Below, piece after piece: positions 22,340-34,879 of a stretch of 64,000 bases of DNA. The stretch lies in assembly GCA_023213395.1 (NCBI GenBank), contig CM041465.1, positions 22,630,001-22,694,000 on the forward strand. Reading direction: 5' to 3'. A program made the translations under genes and the position numbers. The notes under the pieces were generated by a model. The model was not told the DNA's origin, ran no database searches, and worked only from the letters and a program-made list of their open reading frames with translations. The stretch is from Cycas panzhihuaensis (Eukaryota > Cycadophyta). Numbering within the stretch: position 1 is the first letter of the stretch; every line of letters begins with the position of its first letter.

Positions 22340-23439
22340 GCTTACTTGGTTGGTAGGACAAGTTTATTTAACAGGTGGGCATTCGCGAGAAATAACTCTC
22401 ATCCATCTATCATAGATGAACTTAAGTTGCCCCCAACAGGTCAAACACATGGCTTCCATCTGATCGAGCCATGGTCGACCCAAGAGAAGATTGTAGTTAA
22501 CATCAACATCAAGGACTACAATATCAGTGAGGATAGTCTTACCCTCGAGAGTGAGCGGGATTGAACCAGATCCCAATGGAGTCTTTTCGCTACCGTCGTA
22601 GCCTTGGCATCACCATGGAATAGGTTTCAAGGCAGAAATGCCAAGCTCTTGCATAATGTGCAAGGGCATGGCATTCACGGAAGAACCGTTGTCAGCAACA
22701 GTCCTTCATAGAGTACAGTCAAGTGTGTCAATGGTGATGGTGAAAGGGAAGTTCCATTGGCAGTCCCTTTCACATGCAGGGGGAAGGTCTTTAGGGTCAA
22801 AGGAAATGATGGGCTCATGGCTTTGGGTAACACCCAATGCTTGAATGGGCGCGTCATTCAATCCTAAAGCTTCCAAAAGGAGAGTCCATTATTTGGGGCA
22901 ACTCCTCAAAACATCCATCAAGGACATTCCCACAACGACAGTGTGGAGCTCGTCAATGATAGAGAAAGGCTTCCCCTTCGTAGTAGGTTACGTAAGCGCC
23001 CTTCAAAAATCATAATGACCAGGATGTACAGGAATGGTCTTGGGAAGTAATGGCACTTCTGAAACATAGGTTTCTAGAAAAGGGTCAAAGTGTGGAGTAG
23101 AAGAAGAGGTGCAAGTTGCCTCTTTAGTAGCTTGAGACTGAGTAAGGGCATATAAGGGGGTGGCCTCAAGCATTTGGATCACCTTCTTTCCCTTATTCCG
23201 AGACCGCAAAGGTGATGGAGTGCGTCAGTTAAGGGAACGAGAGGAAGAGGACAAATCCCAGGTGCCTTTTCCTTTATCGCTAAAAGGACGGGAATTTGGG
23301 GATCTTCCCCAGTTCCAGTTGTTTTTGGGCTGAGTATTACGATCACATTCCCCATGCTTGGGGAATGAATCCTTGTGGACCAGTTGGTCTAGGTTGGGCC
23401 TTAAGGCCTGTTTAGGGGATGAGTCATGTTGAGGGGCAT
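22340..23439 (-). pseudogene. G1 aspartic protease region
   Basis: The active-site block ADNGSSVNAMPLHIMQELG lies near 22690-22640. D-N-G-S-S stands where many gypsy proteases have D-S/T-G-A, as is common in Tat elements. It is followed by GYDGSEKTPLG, ADIVVLDVDVNYNLLLGRP and WLDQMEAM, the usual end of these proteases. The part upstream (23209-23003) holds SRNKGKKVIQMLEA, conserved in G2. TAG and TGA stops separate the open pieces, all in one frame. Confidence 0.85.
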
Positions 23440-25509
23440 CCTTAGGATGCTAAGCCCTACAACGTGAGTTGTCATGGAAACACTCCCCATGAATGGAACA
23501 CCACTTCTTCTCAAGTGAGGAATCTATCTTCTTCGCTTGAGAGGACTGGGCATTACCATTCCTAGGGAGGGCAACTTGAGCAGCTTATTGGATTTGTTTA
23601 TTGGAAGTGGGTGATGAAGGAGCTTATAGCTTAAGTTCCTTCATCATATGTTTGAATGAATGTATAGCAGAGGTGAGCAGATCTAGGGTCTTCTCAGTCG
23701 GATGAGAAGAGGACCTAGTGGATTGTTGTGGTTTGGGCTCTTTAGTTTGAGGTGGGGCCTCACGTCGTTGTGAGGGATTGAGAGGCTTCTTGAGTCTAAC
23801 TTGGATCTCAATAGCCTCAAGCGCTAAATACTTCACAATGGCAGAGTCACATATAGTCGCCCCCATCTTAAGGACTTCTGCATGGACTTCAGGGTGAAAT
23901 GCAATAACGAAGAGATCCCTCTTCAATTCCTCAAGCAAAGTAGCCTTAATGGAATGGAGGAGGTCATGAAATCGCTATATGAAGCCATGATTCATCTCAT
24001 CATGACCTTGTTTGAGTGAAAGAAGGGATTTCATTCCACTTTCAAATGGGCGAGCAACATCAAAATAATTGATGAACTCATCCACAAGTTGCTGGAACGA
24101 AAAAATGGAATGGGCTGGCATGCGATAAAACCACTTAAGGGCATCACCTTATAAGGATCATGGGAATAGTTTCATTAGAATGTGATCATAGGCTCAGTAA
24201 TCAATAAACGCCATAGAGAAACTATAAACATACTCTGTTGGGTCTTGCAAGAAGTTCCATCGAACTTAGGAACTTCGAGGGGATGGGGCAGTAAGTTGGT
24301 TCTTAACACCTCAATAGATAATGGTGTCGATCTATAATCCATAAAGGGACATGCCCTTGCCTGGACTATAGGATCGACAAATGATGTAGGAGGTAATGGG
24401 CAAGGAATAGATGGTGGTGGTAGGCCCATTCCTCCTTGAGGAAATGCCCCTTACTGGAAAGGGACTTGAGGATAGGTACTTTTGAAGGAAGTTGGGTTTC
24501 CTTGCAAAGGAGCAGTATAAGGAGCTGCGCAGGATGGAGGAAAGGCAGGATGTGGAACCGGGTTCTGTCCATATGGGCCGCTTGTGGGTGGTGCAACCCC
24601 ATATGGATATAACGGGTCCACCTTATAAACTGAAATATGATTCCCTTTACTGTACCCCCAAAGTTGAGAAGTATAACCTGAGGGTACGTAAAGGGGAGGA
24701 CCATTAGGTTGGTTTTAAGTATACGTGGGAGCGGATCCCATATGACTAGTAGTAGTAGCATTAGTAGGACCTCTATGCCTACTAGGAAATGCATATGCTA
24801 CGTTGGGAAGTGGCACGTTAGCTTGACTGGGAAAAGGTATGCTAACCCCAAGCTGGGAGAAAGAAATACCATGAGAGGGTCTCAAAGAGTTAAGACCATG
24901 ATAAGGGATGAAGGGTGCAATATGCATCCCTAAGGTAGGTGTAGGGATGGAGCAGGATAAATGTGCAGGCATAAAAGGATTACTTGTCATGGGAGGTGTA
25001 GATGCGAATGAAGATAATGGGATGGGAGTGGACAAGGAGGAGGCTCCACCACATAAGACATCTTCAAACCATCTAGGACGTGACTGAAGATGAGCAGCTC
25101 AGAAGCACTCACTAAGGGCTTCAACCACATCAGCAGGAGGGGTATCTACATGATCATAGGAAGTAGATGGGACTTCATACAAAGTAGACTCAACAAGATG
25201 TTCCTCATAAGAATCACCAACTGGATGGTAGATCTCAAAAGGAGATGGACCCTCTATTGTATGAGTAGAAGGATGGGTGTCAAGTAGGTGATGTTGATCA
25301 CATGGGTGGTAAATAAGATCGTCACCCTCTTGGGTGGATTCGGGAATGGATGTGGGGAACTCATGAGTTCTTGAGGCAAATGCATGATAGACCCAATCGG
25401 AAGGGTATCCTTCCATTGTCAAATCAGAATCTAATGATGAAAGAAGATGATACGTAGGATCTTCTAACAATGGAGGTAAACCACATAGGCGACGTGAGAA
25501 GCATCACAT
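23440..25509 (-). pseudogene. G1 gag with zinc-knuckle-like tail, broken
   Basis: The start is ATG at 25509, in frame with the open stretch from 25470 and matching the G2 start. Codon 2 is TGA where G2 has CGA (Arg). The first 350-400 residues are Pro/Ser/Thr-rich with EGYPSDWVYHAF. The gag core follows with EVPKFDGTS near 24280 and LKRDLFVIAFHPEVHAEVLKMG (23930-23870). A Cys/His tail, KKWCSIHGECFHDNSRC (23455-23512), stands for the zinc knuckle. One frameshift lies between 24429 and 23938. Confidence 0.85.
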
Positions 25510-25660
25510 ATAAGGCTTGCCAACACGTTAGAAGAAGGAAAAAGATGCAAAGAGTGTGTGTGTGTTAGGGGCTGCCTAACAAAAAAGATGAAGTGGAGGA
25601 AACCACTAAAAGGTAATAATACCAACAAGAAGGGATAGGAACTAGCTCCCTTACTGGCAA

Positions 25661-25679
25661 GTCCCCAGTATGGTCGCTA
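25661..25679 (-). other. G1 primer binding site
   Basis: On the minus strand TAGCGACCATACTGGGGAC starts one base after the LTR. It resembles the TGGCGAC...CTGGGGAC site reported for Tat/Ogre elements (tRNA-Arg, from memory), with A for the first G. Confidence 0.55.
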
Positions 25680-25680
25680 G

Positions 25681-28457
25681 TGGATGTGCATCTATGGGAT
25701 AATCACTAAGCTCAGTAGGAGTGATGATGGTCGATGGTGATATCAAAGGTGTGGGCGAGAACCTACAAGCAAAGAAAGTATCATGCAGGGTGCCCCATGC
25801 GCCGGAGCGTGAGTTTGGGACTTACGAATGATACCGAATTACCTTGAAGTGGCTCTCAATCCAAGAGAGAAAGAGGGAAAACAGGGAGGGCATCCTAGAT
25901 AGACTCAAGAGGAAGATCCTCCCACCCTTGGATGGTCGGAAGGGGGAGAGAGGAGTCCTTAAAGGTTTCCCTATGATGGAGGGAAATAGATGTGGACAAG
26001 GTAGGCAGGAGCCTACGATGTAGCCGGGTTCCTCTTGGTTATTTGACCAAGCAAATAGGGCCAAGAGGAGGAGAGAGATAAAGGGAAAGAGACAACTAAA
26101 CTAAGACTTCCTTTAATGATTCAAAGGGTAAATGAAAAAAAGAAAAGGGAATAGGTGTCACATATGCAAGCAAACAATATCAAATAGAGTGAACTAAAAG
26201 GGTAAGCTAGGCTCCGTAGGAAAAAGGAAAGGGAAGAGTAAGTTTCTTATAACATCCTTTTCCTATGAGGGTTGAGTATATGATATGAAAGCATATAAGT
26301 GTAAATGAAAGATACTGTTTACCCCTTTTTACTTTTATACGGCCTACTTAGCTAGCACATAGATCCTAAATAAAAGTAAGAAAGGGAAATGAGAGTTAAA
26401 GGAAGGATGTATGTACCCAGAAGATGTAGCGGATGATGGGAGGACTCACCCATGTGCAGTGCACATCCTTGCATCAATCCACGGATGCGTAACCAAGTCT
26501 TGACATGAACGATAGGGGCTTCCTTACCTTCCCCTTTATAAAAAGAAAGTGGAATGGAAGAAAACAAAAGTAAAGGAAAAAAAAATGGTAGATCTTACTC
26601 GAATCTGGATGTTTTATACCTTTGCGAGAGCATCATACCAACCTGCACATGCATTGGCTTATCCCTTCCAAGAAGGGGCTGCAAGAGACAAGCTATGTAT
26701 ATGCAAGTATATATGTAATATTTGTGTTAAAATATTAGGAAAAACAACCGCTACGATAAGCTCCAAAATCCTCTCTCAAGTAAGCAGGTAAATCAAGCAC
26801 AATGGAGTGAAGGGAAGGCTTAGGATGGCTAACCCTCCGCCAGGTTCTCCACACAACTCTCTATCACAACAAGATGAGGGTAAAGGTAACTAAGGATGCA
26901 AAGAGATGCAAGGAAAGAAGTAACAAAGCATTGGGGAAATATGTAAGGCACGGAGTTGCTATGGCCAATAATCCGATGCACAAACCCTTGCCAATGTTAT
27001 CAAGGGATATCCAATAATACAAGGGACACTATGGGGGTCCAAACAAGAGGTGTGTAGGCCTAGAATCAATGTAACAATAGGCTATATATGTTGATAATCT
27101 AGCGTAGGCCTAGGGCTCACTCACTCCTAATTATCCCAAGAGGAGCATGGAGCAAGAGAAGAGAAGGTGGGAAGGGGATGTCCTTGGAGAGAAGGACTGA
27201 GAGGGGGGCTTCCCTGCCTTACTCTCTTCACCTGACCTTATGAATCTTCTCCCGTTGCTCCCTTAAGGAAAACTAGTAGAGGGAAAGTAGAACCCATGAG
27301 TGACAAGCCAAACTTACTGAAAAATAAGCTTTGTTATGGTCAAACCTGAAGGAAACAGGTAAACAAGACAAGAAATAGGTCCAATATGGAGATAAATTAC
27401 CATAAATATAGAGGAAAGGGGTTTGGAAGACCTACTGGGCTAATATAGGGTAGGTCTAGCCCTGTTACCAGTGGAGAAGAGGATCCCTGCAAGGGTTTGC
27501 AGGAGAAATCCTAAAAGATAGCTGAAAGAGACACTTGTTGGGTGAATTGGAGAAGAACAACACTAAATTTTGCTTGATAACACCTAGAGAGAGGCTTCCC
27601 ATCATAGAAGAGGGTAGTTACAGGTGGATCATAGCCTAGAGTTACAGGAAATATAGGCCTACAAGTACACCTATAGCAGAAAGAGAAGAAGAGCAGAAGT
27701 TGTAGCAGGAACGGTTGTGTTGAAGAGCAAAAAATGATCTAAGAGTCCTCAAAATGATGAGAGTTTTGATACTTATACCCATCCTAGCCCTAAGTGAGCG
27801 AATAGGGCTGATGTGGATGTGAAGCCATGTGGCAATTCTATGGGAAACATGAGAATTTCCACAGTAGTTTTTAAAAAATAACTGACAACAGTCGCACCAT
27901 AGTAAACTTCGCAGTACTATAGTAAACTTCATGGCACCACTAAGTTTACAGCGGTGTGGGACCAAAAAGCTAGAATGGCAAAAATCTGGGTTCTGGGAGC
28001 CTTAGGAGGTGATGTGGCAGGCCTGGGAGGGGTTGGCCCTCCTGTCTAGGTGGCTAAGACAGTCTAGAATGCATATAGACAAAGGCAAGTAGAACATTGA
28101 TGGCCAAAGGTCTCAGAAACAAGGTGTTAGGAGCTCAAAGTCGATGCATGAACGAGTCATACAAACCAAAGGAAGCTCAAAGCAGTGTGGAGACAGCATG
28201 GAGGGCTATATAGTGCCATGGGGATGCCTACCTTAAGGAAAGGTAGGTCCTGTTGGATCGTCATAGGCTCACAATATGACAAGCAACATAAATAGGCAAT
28301 CAAATGCAAAGTGATCATGCAAATGAAGTAAGCAGTCGTGTAATGAGGCATCAGTTCTATCAACCTTTCCATCGAAATAGTAAAGTGAAAAGGAAGAAGC
28401 ATACCTGAGCCTACCTAAGTCGACCTATCTGTATCTATTCCCAGTATCCAGGAAACA
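25681..28457 (-). repeat. G1 5' LTR
   Basis: 2777 bp partner of 11368-14151, TGGATGTGCATC...GGAAACA. It holds the minus-strand promoter for gag-pol; the TATA-like box near 27769-27778 is weakened. Confidence 0.95.
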
Positions 28458-28462
28458 GAACC

Positions 28463-29285
28463 CATATCCTTTATATACTTAAACCCCTCAAGGAGGACCT
28501 TGGTACTCGTATCTACCCCCTCTTTTATCTCTCATTGACCCTTTAATTCAATGTCCCTTTGTTGATTATAAGTTAACCTTGCTATCCATTAAGGTGCCTA
28601 GGACTAACCTATTGCCTCACTCTTTTGAGGTACCCAAATTTGATGGTACCTTATTGGAAGACCTAACCAAACATATTAGGAGTTCCTCCATCGTATGTAT
28701 TAATTATTGGGCTGACAACCACATCCTAATAAAACTATTTCCTTGCTCTTTACATGGAGATGCCCTCAAATCGTTTTATCATCTCCTTGCTCACTCAATC
28801 CACACCTTCTAATAATTGGTAAATGAGTTTGTTAACTGCTTTGACATAGCCCATCCTTTTGAGAGTGGGATCAAAGCCTTACTCTCCCTCAAACAAGTTT
28901 AGGATGAAATGAATCATGACTTTATGAGGTATTTTTACAACCTTCTCCATTCCACAAAGGCTAGGTTACCCAAGGAATTGAAGAGGGACATTTTGGTGAA
29001 CACCCTTTGTCCTAAGATCCATCTCAAGGTCCTTAAAATAGAGGTAATGAGATATGAGTCTATCATAGCTAAATACTTGGTGCTTGAGGCTATTGAGATC
29101 TAGGCAGGTCTCAAAAAGCCTCTTAGGTCATCATAATGAACTAAGGCACCCCCTCCATCATGCAACCAATGACCATAACAAACTCCAAGGCCTTCCACCC
29201 ATATAACAAAAAAGAATTTGGATCTCCTAACTTCTATTATATGTCCATTTAAACATATAATGAAGGAGCTAAAGCCCCAACCCTT
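28463..29285 (+). pseudogene. Element A gag core, degenerate
   Basis: This continues element A after G1. It contains STPLSIEV-like LSIKVPRTNLLPHSFEVPKF, INYWADNHILIKLF and GDALKSFYHLLAHSI, matching G2 gag at 42702-42950, then MNHDFMRYFYNLLHSTKA and LKRDILVNTLCPKIHLKVLK (28909-29080). This is the Retrotrans_gag core with its W/F-rich helices. A stop and a frame change separate the two open parts. It ends in the segment for MKELKP near 29270, where the sequence switches to inverted element C. Confidence 0.85.
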
Positions 29286-29289
29286 TTAA

Positions 29290-29485
29290 AAGCCTTATGA
29301 TTCTCATAGGCCTATCCATCAGGCATCCTAAGCCACACCACTTAAAGGTGGAAATACTTAAGCTTCTTAGAAGCATGTCTCTAGGGAGATCACTATGAAT
29401 GAGAGCTCCTATGCTAGCACTATAACTACAACAAGGGCCTAGAGACATCAAAAATAGAGAATAGGTTACACTCAAAGGGCATCCA
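29290..29485 (-). mobile_element. Element C internal start (fragment)
   Basis: Read on the minus strand it opens TGGATGCCCTTTGAGTGTAA right after LTR C and continues like the leader of element A (compare 9983-10080). It stops at the junction with A. The ORF at 29269-29475 is not a real protein. Confidence 0.65.
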
Positions 29486-30502
29486 TGTGTTAGAATGTAG
29501 GTTTAGGGACCTGAAAATAACATTATGACTTTCCCTTTTTATGAGTACCTTCCTAGATTTGGTTTGGGCAAAGAGGCATCCTCAGGTTACTGAGTAGTCA
29601 TAGATGGGCTCTCCTACCTTTAAGGTGAGGGGGATGGAAGAAAGGCCCCCTTTCAAGGAAGAGGTGAGAGGGTTATGGTTCCTTATGGAAAGGAAACCTT
29701 GAAGTGAGAATAGATAGTGGTTGTTGTTGTAAGTATGTGAGGCTATATTTAGTTTGTTGTGATGTTTATATTGTAAGCTAACTGCTCTCCCTCTCTCTCA
29801 ATTCCTCTTCTCTCAATAGATTATTTAAGGGAACAAGAAGGAAGAGCAAGAATGCAAAGCTACCTATGTGCAACTATTTCTCATTTCTAATGCAACTAAC
29901 AAGAAAGATGCAATGATACTTCCTATTAGTATAAGAAAGGTACTATATGTTCTTTCCTTGTTCCTTTTTAATATGAAACATATAGAGTCAAAGAAAAAGA
30001 AGAAACATGTAACATTTCATTTCCATTGCAAGAGGATAAGAGAAAAATAGATGCTTAGCTAATGTTATGATTTTCCTCCCTTATATGATATCCAAATACA
30101 TAAAAGAAACAAAAATGAGATGCTCTTCCTTTTGATGTATTTTTACTCAAAGGGAAAGAGTGCAAGAAAGGAGAAAAGAAAGGAGGAGGTTAGAGAAGAG
30201 CACCCAGAAATGCATCAGTTGATGAAGTGGTACAATTATTCTCTTTACATCCTCTTCGTCAATAGCCTTGTCTCCCTTGTCGTAATAGGTGTCATAGATG
30301 AAACTTGGGAGGGCTCCCTTGCCTTCTTGAAAATGCTTAAAAGCAAATGAAAATACAAACGAAATGAAATAATGAAACCAAAAGAAGATAAGTGAATGAA
30401 AGGAGAGAGTAGTACCTCTTTACCATGGCATCACCTTACTTCCATGAGAAGGTGACTGCTCTTGTGATTTAGAAAACACATATAAATCCTTACAAACAAT
30501 AA

Positions 30503-30555
<53 letters not shown>

Positions 30556-31557
30556 TATATATATATATAGATATAGTTGGGTGTATGTGTTCTACTTTGG
30601 TGAGAATAAAAGTTTACTTCTTATAATGAAGGTAAAATGATGAGAATTAACATATCATTCTCCCTACACATACACCAATGTTCTTATGCAACTACGAAAA
30701 GGGAAAACAGGGTTGAAAGAAAGAGGAGGTGGTAGCCTTAGGATGGCTAGCTCCTATGAATGAAACACCTACTAGGTAGCTAGGTATCATATGGGTGAGT
30801 TAGGTGGAAATAAAGGGTTTAGACAAAATATATGTAAGGGTTTGTAAAAAGCTACAAATGTTGTAAAAGATGCAAACCCTATAAAAGATGCAAATGTTGT
30901 AAAATCTATAAATATTGCAAAAGAAAGTACAAAAATGGTAGGAAGCAAGCAAGACGTACATAAACTAGTAACAAGGTAAGCATTACAAGTGTTATGAATG
31001 TTTGTAAATATGGAAGGGATTGCACCCTATGGGATGCACTAGCTCATGGAGCAGGTATGGTGGAGGGATCTTGAGAAGTAGGGGTTGTCCTAGGGGAAGT
31101 GGCATTAGGAGTTAGAACTCTAGCCATTGGTCCTCCCTTCACCTTCTCAAGAATAGCCCAAAACCCATCCCACCATAGCTAATGGAAATCTTGGAGTAAG
31201 ATGATAGCCATAAAAAGAGAATGAGAAGTTTTACCTCTCCTTACTTAACAAAATGGAGTAAAATATATGCTAAAACATTTGTTAAGAGGTACAACTAATG
31301 AAATAAAGCATATCTAAGAGAGGATAATAGAAAAAAGCATGGTTTTAGCCATGAAGAACCATACAAATTAAGAGTTACCTCACAAACAAGGAGAATGGAA
31401 ACTAAAACCCTGCTTTCTTGGTGGAGTTGACCTCCTTTGGAGAGGGGAAGAACCTTGAATCTAAAAAAATTGGTTGTTGTTACCTTGATGAACTTGGGAG
31501 AAGAGTTATCTTACTAAAGGATCCTTCTTTTAGACTTGCAAACTAGTATTTCTACTA
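29486..31557 (-). repeat. Element C 5' LTR, truncated
   Basis: On the minus strand it aligns with LTR B from about 32440 to its end and with LTR D. The shared marks are TAGGATGGCTA (30738 on) and the LTR end CTAACACA. Roughly the first 0.9 kb of the LTR is missing at the right edge, where LTR B begins. ORFs inside, such as 30120-30350, are unsupported. Confidence 0.7.
30506..30576. repeat. TA microsatellite in LTR C
   Basis: A (TA)n run with two interrupting G bases. Confidence 0.95.
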
Positions 31558-32273
31558 TGTCTATCCCCTGATTACTGGGAATAGACATGGACAACAATTC
31601 TCAAGTAAGCACTATTATACATATCTACCCTTTGCCCTATTAACTTAGTGGTGTGGTGAGATGCTTTATGATTTCATTAGTGTGACAACATTACATAGGA
31701 TGTTTTGATGCCTAGTTTGCTTGCCTACTTTATACCTGTAACTATGATCTAGCCTATGATGACTCAGGACCATGGCCTTATGGCATTACATAGCTCTAAA
31801 AGACACATCCTAGCACTCTCGGGTACTTGTAGGCCCCTGCAACCCACTTTAACTCATTTTTGGCCTATTACATAGTCCCTAAGGTATCCTTTTGGCTTAT
31901 TTATCTATTTGCACATTTTTGCATCCTTATTAGGGCTTGTTTGTCCACCCCTTTTCATAGTTGGAAGGCCCCATCACTACCTAGAGTCCCTTAAGACCTT
32001 TACTAGTCTAGAAAAACCTACACTTGCTTCCTAGGACTAATCTTTTAGGGATTTCTTAGGTTTTATTTTTATTTTTTCCTATGTTTCTCTTGCACTGTGA
32101 TGATATTCATGGTGCTGCATCAATACAATACCATGAAGTTTATCGCGGGGAGACTGTCCATAAACTACTACAGCCAGATAATAACCAATTTTATATTTAT
32201 TACAAAATTGACATATGGCAGAGCATTTTTTCTAACCCAAACTGAACCCTAATTGCTCAAAAATCCTAATTGG

Positions 32274-32285
32274 GATATAAAAACC
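32274..32285 (+). promoter_or_regulatory. TATA box of LTR B
   Basis: GATATAAAAACC, preceded by paired CCTAATT motifs and followed by a pyrimidine-rich leader, as in LTRs A and G2. Confidence 0.55.
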
Positions 32286-32958
32286 TAATTTTAAATTCAT
32301 TTGCTCTCCCTCACAAACAAAAAACACCTCTCTTCTCCTACTTTGTCTCTTTTTCTCATCCTCCAAGCTTAGTAAAGGAAAAACCCTAATTCTTAGGTAT
32401 AAACCAAGTCTTTCCCAAGAGGATTCTCTTCTACTAGTGCTCAACCAAGTAGCAGTAGTGAGATCTCAAAGACTCAAGGTATTTCTTCTCCTATAAAGGA
32501 GTCTTTCTTCACCCTAGATGCATGGTTCCTAGCTCTCCATGATTGGTCCATGAGGTAACACTTGGTTTGTCTAATTTTTGTGGCTAAAAGTAAGATTTTT
32601 TATCTACTTCTCTTCCTTCAAGAAACTTATTTCATTAGTTTCATCTCTTATTATATGCTTTGGTATATATTTTTTCTCCTCTTTTGATAGAGAATGGGAG
32701 GCAAAACCTCCATTTCCTCATTCTTTCTCACCCTCAAATCCTTAGGTCCCCTTTAGCTAATAGTTGGATGGATTTAGGACACCTGTGAGAAGAGAAAGTG
32801 GAGCAAATGATAGGAGTTCCAACTCCCAATGCCATATCCTCAAGAGCATCCCCCTACTTCTCAAGGTTTCCTACACTATATCTGCTCCATAAGCTAGGGT
32901 ATCCCCTTGGGCACGGGTCTCACCCTTGATTGCAGCACTTGAAATGCTTGCATTTAGT

Positions 32959-32960
<2 letters not shown>

Positions 32961-33052
<92 letters not shown>
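32961..33052. repeat. TA microsatellite
   Basis: 92 bp of uninterrupted AT repeat inside LTR B. Confidence 0.98.
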
Positions 33053-33055
<3 letters not shown>

Positions 33056-33384
33056 TTATCAACAATCTCCATGATTTGTATTTATATTTTTATAATATTT
33101 ATATTTTCTGCATGTTTTACAAACTTTGCAACATTTGCAACTTTTGTAGCATTTAGAATTTCTTGCAAGTTATTTCGATATCAAGTTGTTTGAAGCTCTT
33201 GATTTCCATCTAATTTATCTATATGGTACCCAAGCATATAGGAGGTGACTCACTTATGAGAGCTAGCCATTTTGAGGCTACCTCCTTATTGTGTATGAAG
33301 GAAAAATTACATATTGTTTCATTTCTTTCTTTTGGGGTATAAAGTAAACTTTATCTCCACTTTGATAAGGCATATATATATACC

Positions 33385-33386
<2 letters not shown>

Positions 33387-33453
<67 letters not shown>
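33387..33453. repeat. TA microsatellite
   Basis: 67 bp AT repeat inside LTR B. Confidence 0.98.
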
Positions 33454-33456
<3 letters not shown>

Positions 33457-33651
33457 TGTACTTGTTGGTTGTTAAAAGGTTTTACTTAGACAAAAGGTAA
33501 GGCTTCTCCCAAGCAAGCAAGATCACATCACTATAAAGAGGTATTTCTCTTCTTTTGGGATTTTATTTTTCTTTAGCTTCTCTTTTCAAGTTTCTTGTTG
33601 CATAAACACTTTGGGAAAGTTAAGGGAGCCCCTCTTATGGCTTCATCCATA

Positions 33652-34048
33652 TGTTAGAAATAGATATGCAATAATATAAACTCATGAATATAAAACATCA
33701 AACACAGAAAGTAAACATCATCAAACATAATCATCACCACAAGACACCAAGATTTATATGTGGAAAACCCAATGTAGGAAAAACCACAAGAGAAGGTGGA
33801 GTTAGGATTCTACTTATGATCATAAAGATTACATCTTTATCCTCTCTCCTTTCTCAAGTTCTCAAGTGGTGAGAGTATAAATATATAGTGATAATCACCT
33901 CATAAGTATCCTATCACATATAATGAGCTGTTACATCATCTAATGGTGGGATAACATCGATATGTGTGCATCTCACATATCTCGAAGTAGGTAAATGGTG
34001 GGAAGTGCATGTGTGCAATGGACCCACATTGAACATTATGTTTTAACA
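33652..34048 (-). repeat. LTR (3') of the small element
   Basis: 397 bp, TGTTA...TAACA, nearly identical to 34880-35276, so this is among the younger insertions in the window. The ORF at 33684-33872 recurs in both copies only because they are repeats. Confidence 0.95.
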
Positions 34049-34117
34049 CTCCCCTATAATGTTTAATGTCATTGAATATTAATCTTGGGTCTTTATGTCT
34101 TCATCTTATATATTGGC

Positions 34118-34295
34118 ACCTGTAACCTGTAACTGTCACCTGTATTCTATATGCAATATCACCTGTAACCTTTATCCTGTATCCTGTAACCCATTTTCTA
34201 TATTTTGTATCCTATAACTTATTTCTTATATCTTGTATCCTGTAACCTTTTTCTTGTATCATGTATTATGTAACCTATTTCCTGCATATTACAGG
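34118..34295. repeat. CCTGTAACC minisatellite inside the small element
   Basis: About a dozen degenerate units around CCTGTAACC / TATCCTGTAACC, with one more near 34350. It fills a fifth of the internal region. Confidence 0.85.
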
Positions 34296-34879
34296 TGAAT
34301 TTGTCACACTGTGTAACTCAAGAAGAGCTTCTTTATTAATCACAAAAATCATCTATAACCTGTAAAAGACTTGTAACTATATGCTATCTCTATAAACCTA
34401 TATATGAAGTGTTTTATGCACATATTCATATCTTCACTTGTATGGTGGCTATTTTTAATCTATATTAAGTTATCCATCAAATGAAGTAAAGTGATATATG
34501 AGTCCATATAAAACAAAATCCATCTACCGAAATACATAGGTGACCAACTGCTATAATTACTAGTTTACTAGGAAACTGCTTTAAATACATGGTTCATCTT
34601 CTTTCCAAATTGCTTGTAGGGCTTTCAAATTATTAACAGGGTGTTATGCAGGCCTACTTCCTACTACTAATGGGTTATCTTCATATGGACTAATTTAAGT
34701 ACCTGCATGCTTCGAATATAGGTGCCAACATATATGAATGAAATATACATATAAAATCATATATAAACATGCCATCAGTATCAATTATGTCTCTTGTATA
34801 CCGCTTGATAGGCTTGAAGTAGAGAAGCAGGATCTTCACCTCACCATAGCGGATTAGATGTAACACTGCTTGGATACCA

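Larger units (their letters stand above)
11368..28457 (-). mobile_element. G1: full-length Ty3/gypsy (Tat-like) retrotransposon with two extra genes
   Basis: A 17,090 bp element on the minus strand, nested in element A gag. It has LTRs of 2784 and 2777 bp and a perfect 5 bp target duplication GAACC (11363-11367 and 28458-28462). The gypsy order is gag, PR, linker, RT, RNase H, integrase. Between integrase and the 3' LTR lie an antisense spliced gene (15546-18169, +) and a second RNase H (14560-14988, -). Gag-pol is mostly in one frame from 25509, with a frameshift between 23938 and 24429 and another between 20566 and 19616, plus scattered stops. The two LTRs show about a dozen differences in their first 140 aligned bases, nearly all transitions, so the insertion is not recent. 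Confidence 0.95.

Noticed and set aside
22049-22564. 171-codon plus-strand ORF inside G1
   Set aside because: Shadow of protease and linker; not kept opposite the same region in G2.
32871-33193. ORFs of Ile-Tyr repeats on both strands
   Set aside because: Pure product of the TA microsatellite.
34118-34295. Regular repeats as a CRISPR-like array
   Set aside because: Units are short and degenerate without unique spacers, and the DNA is plant.
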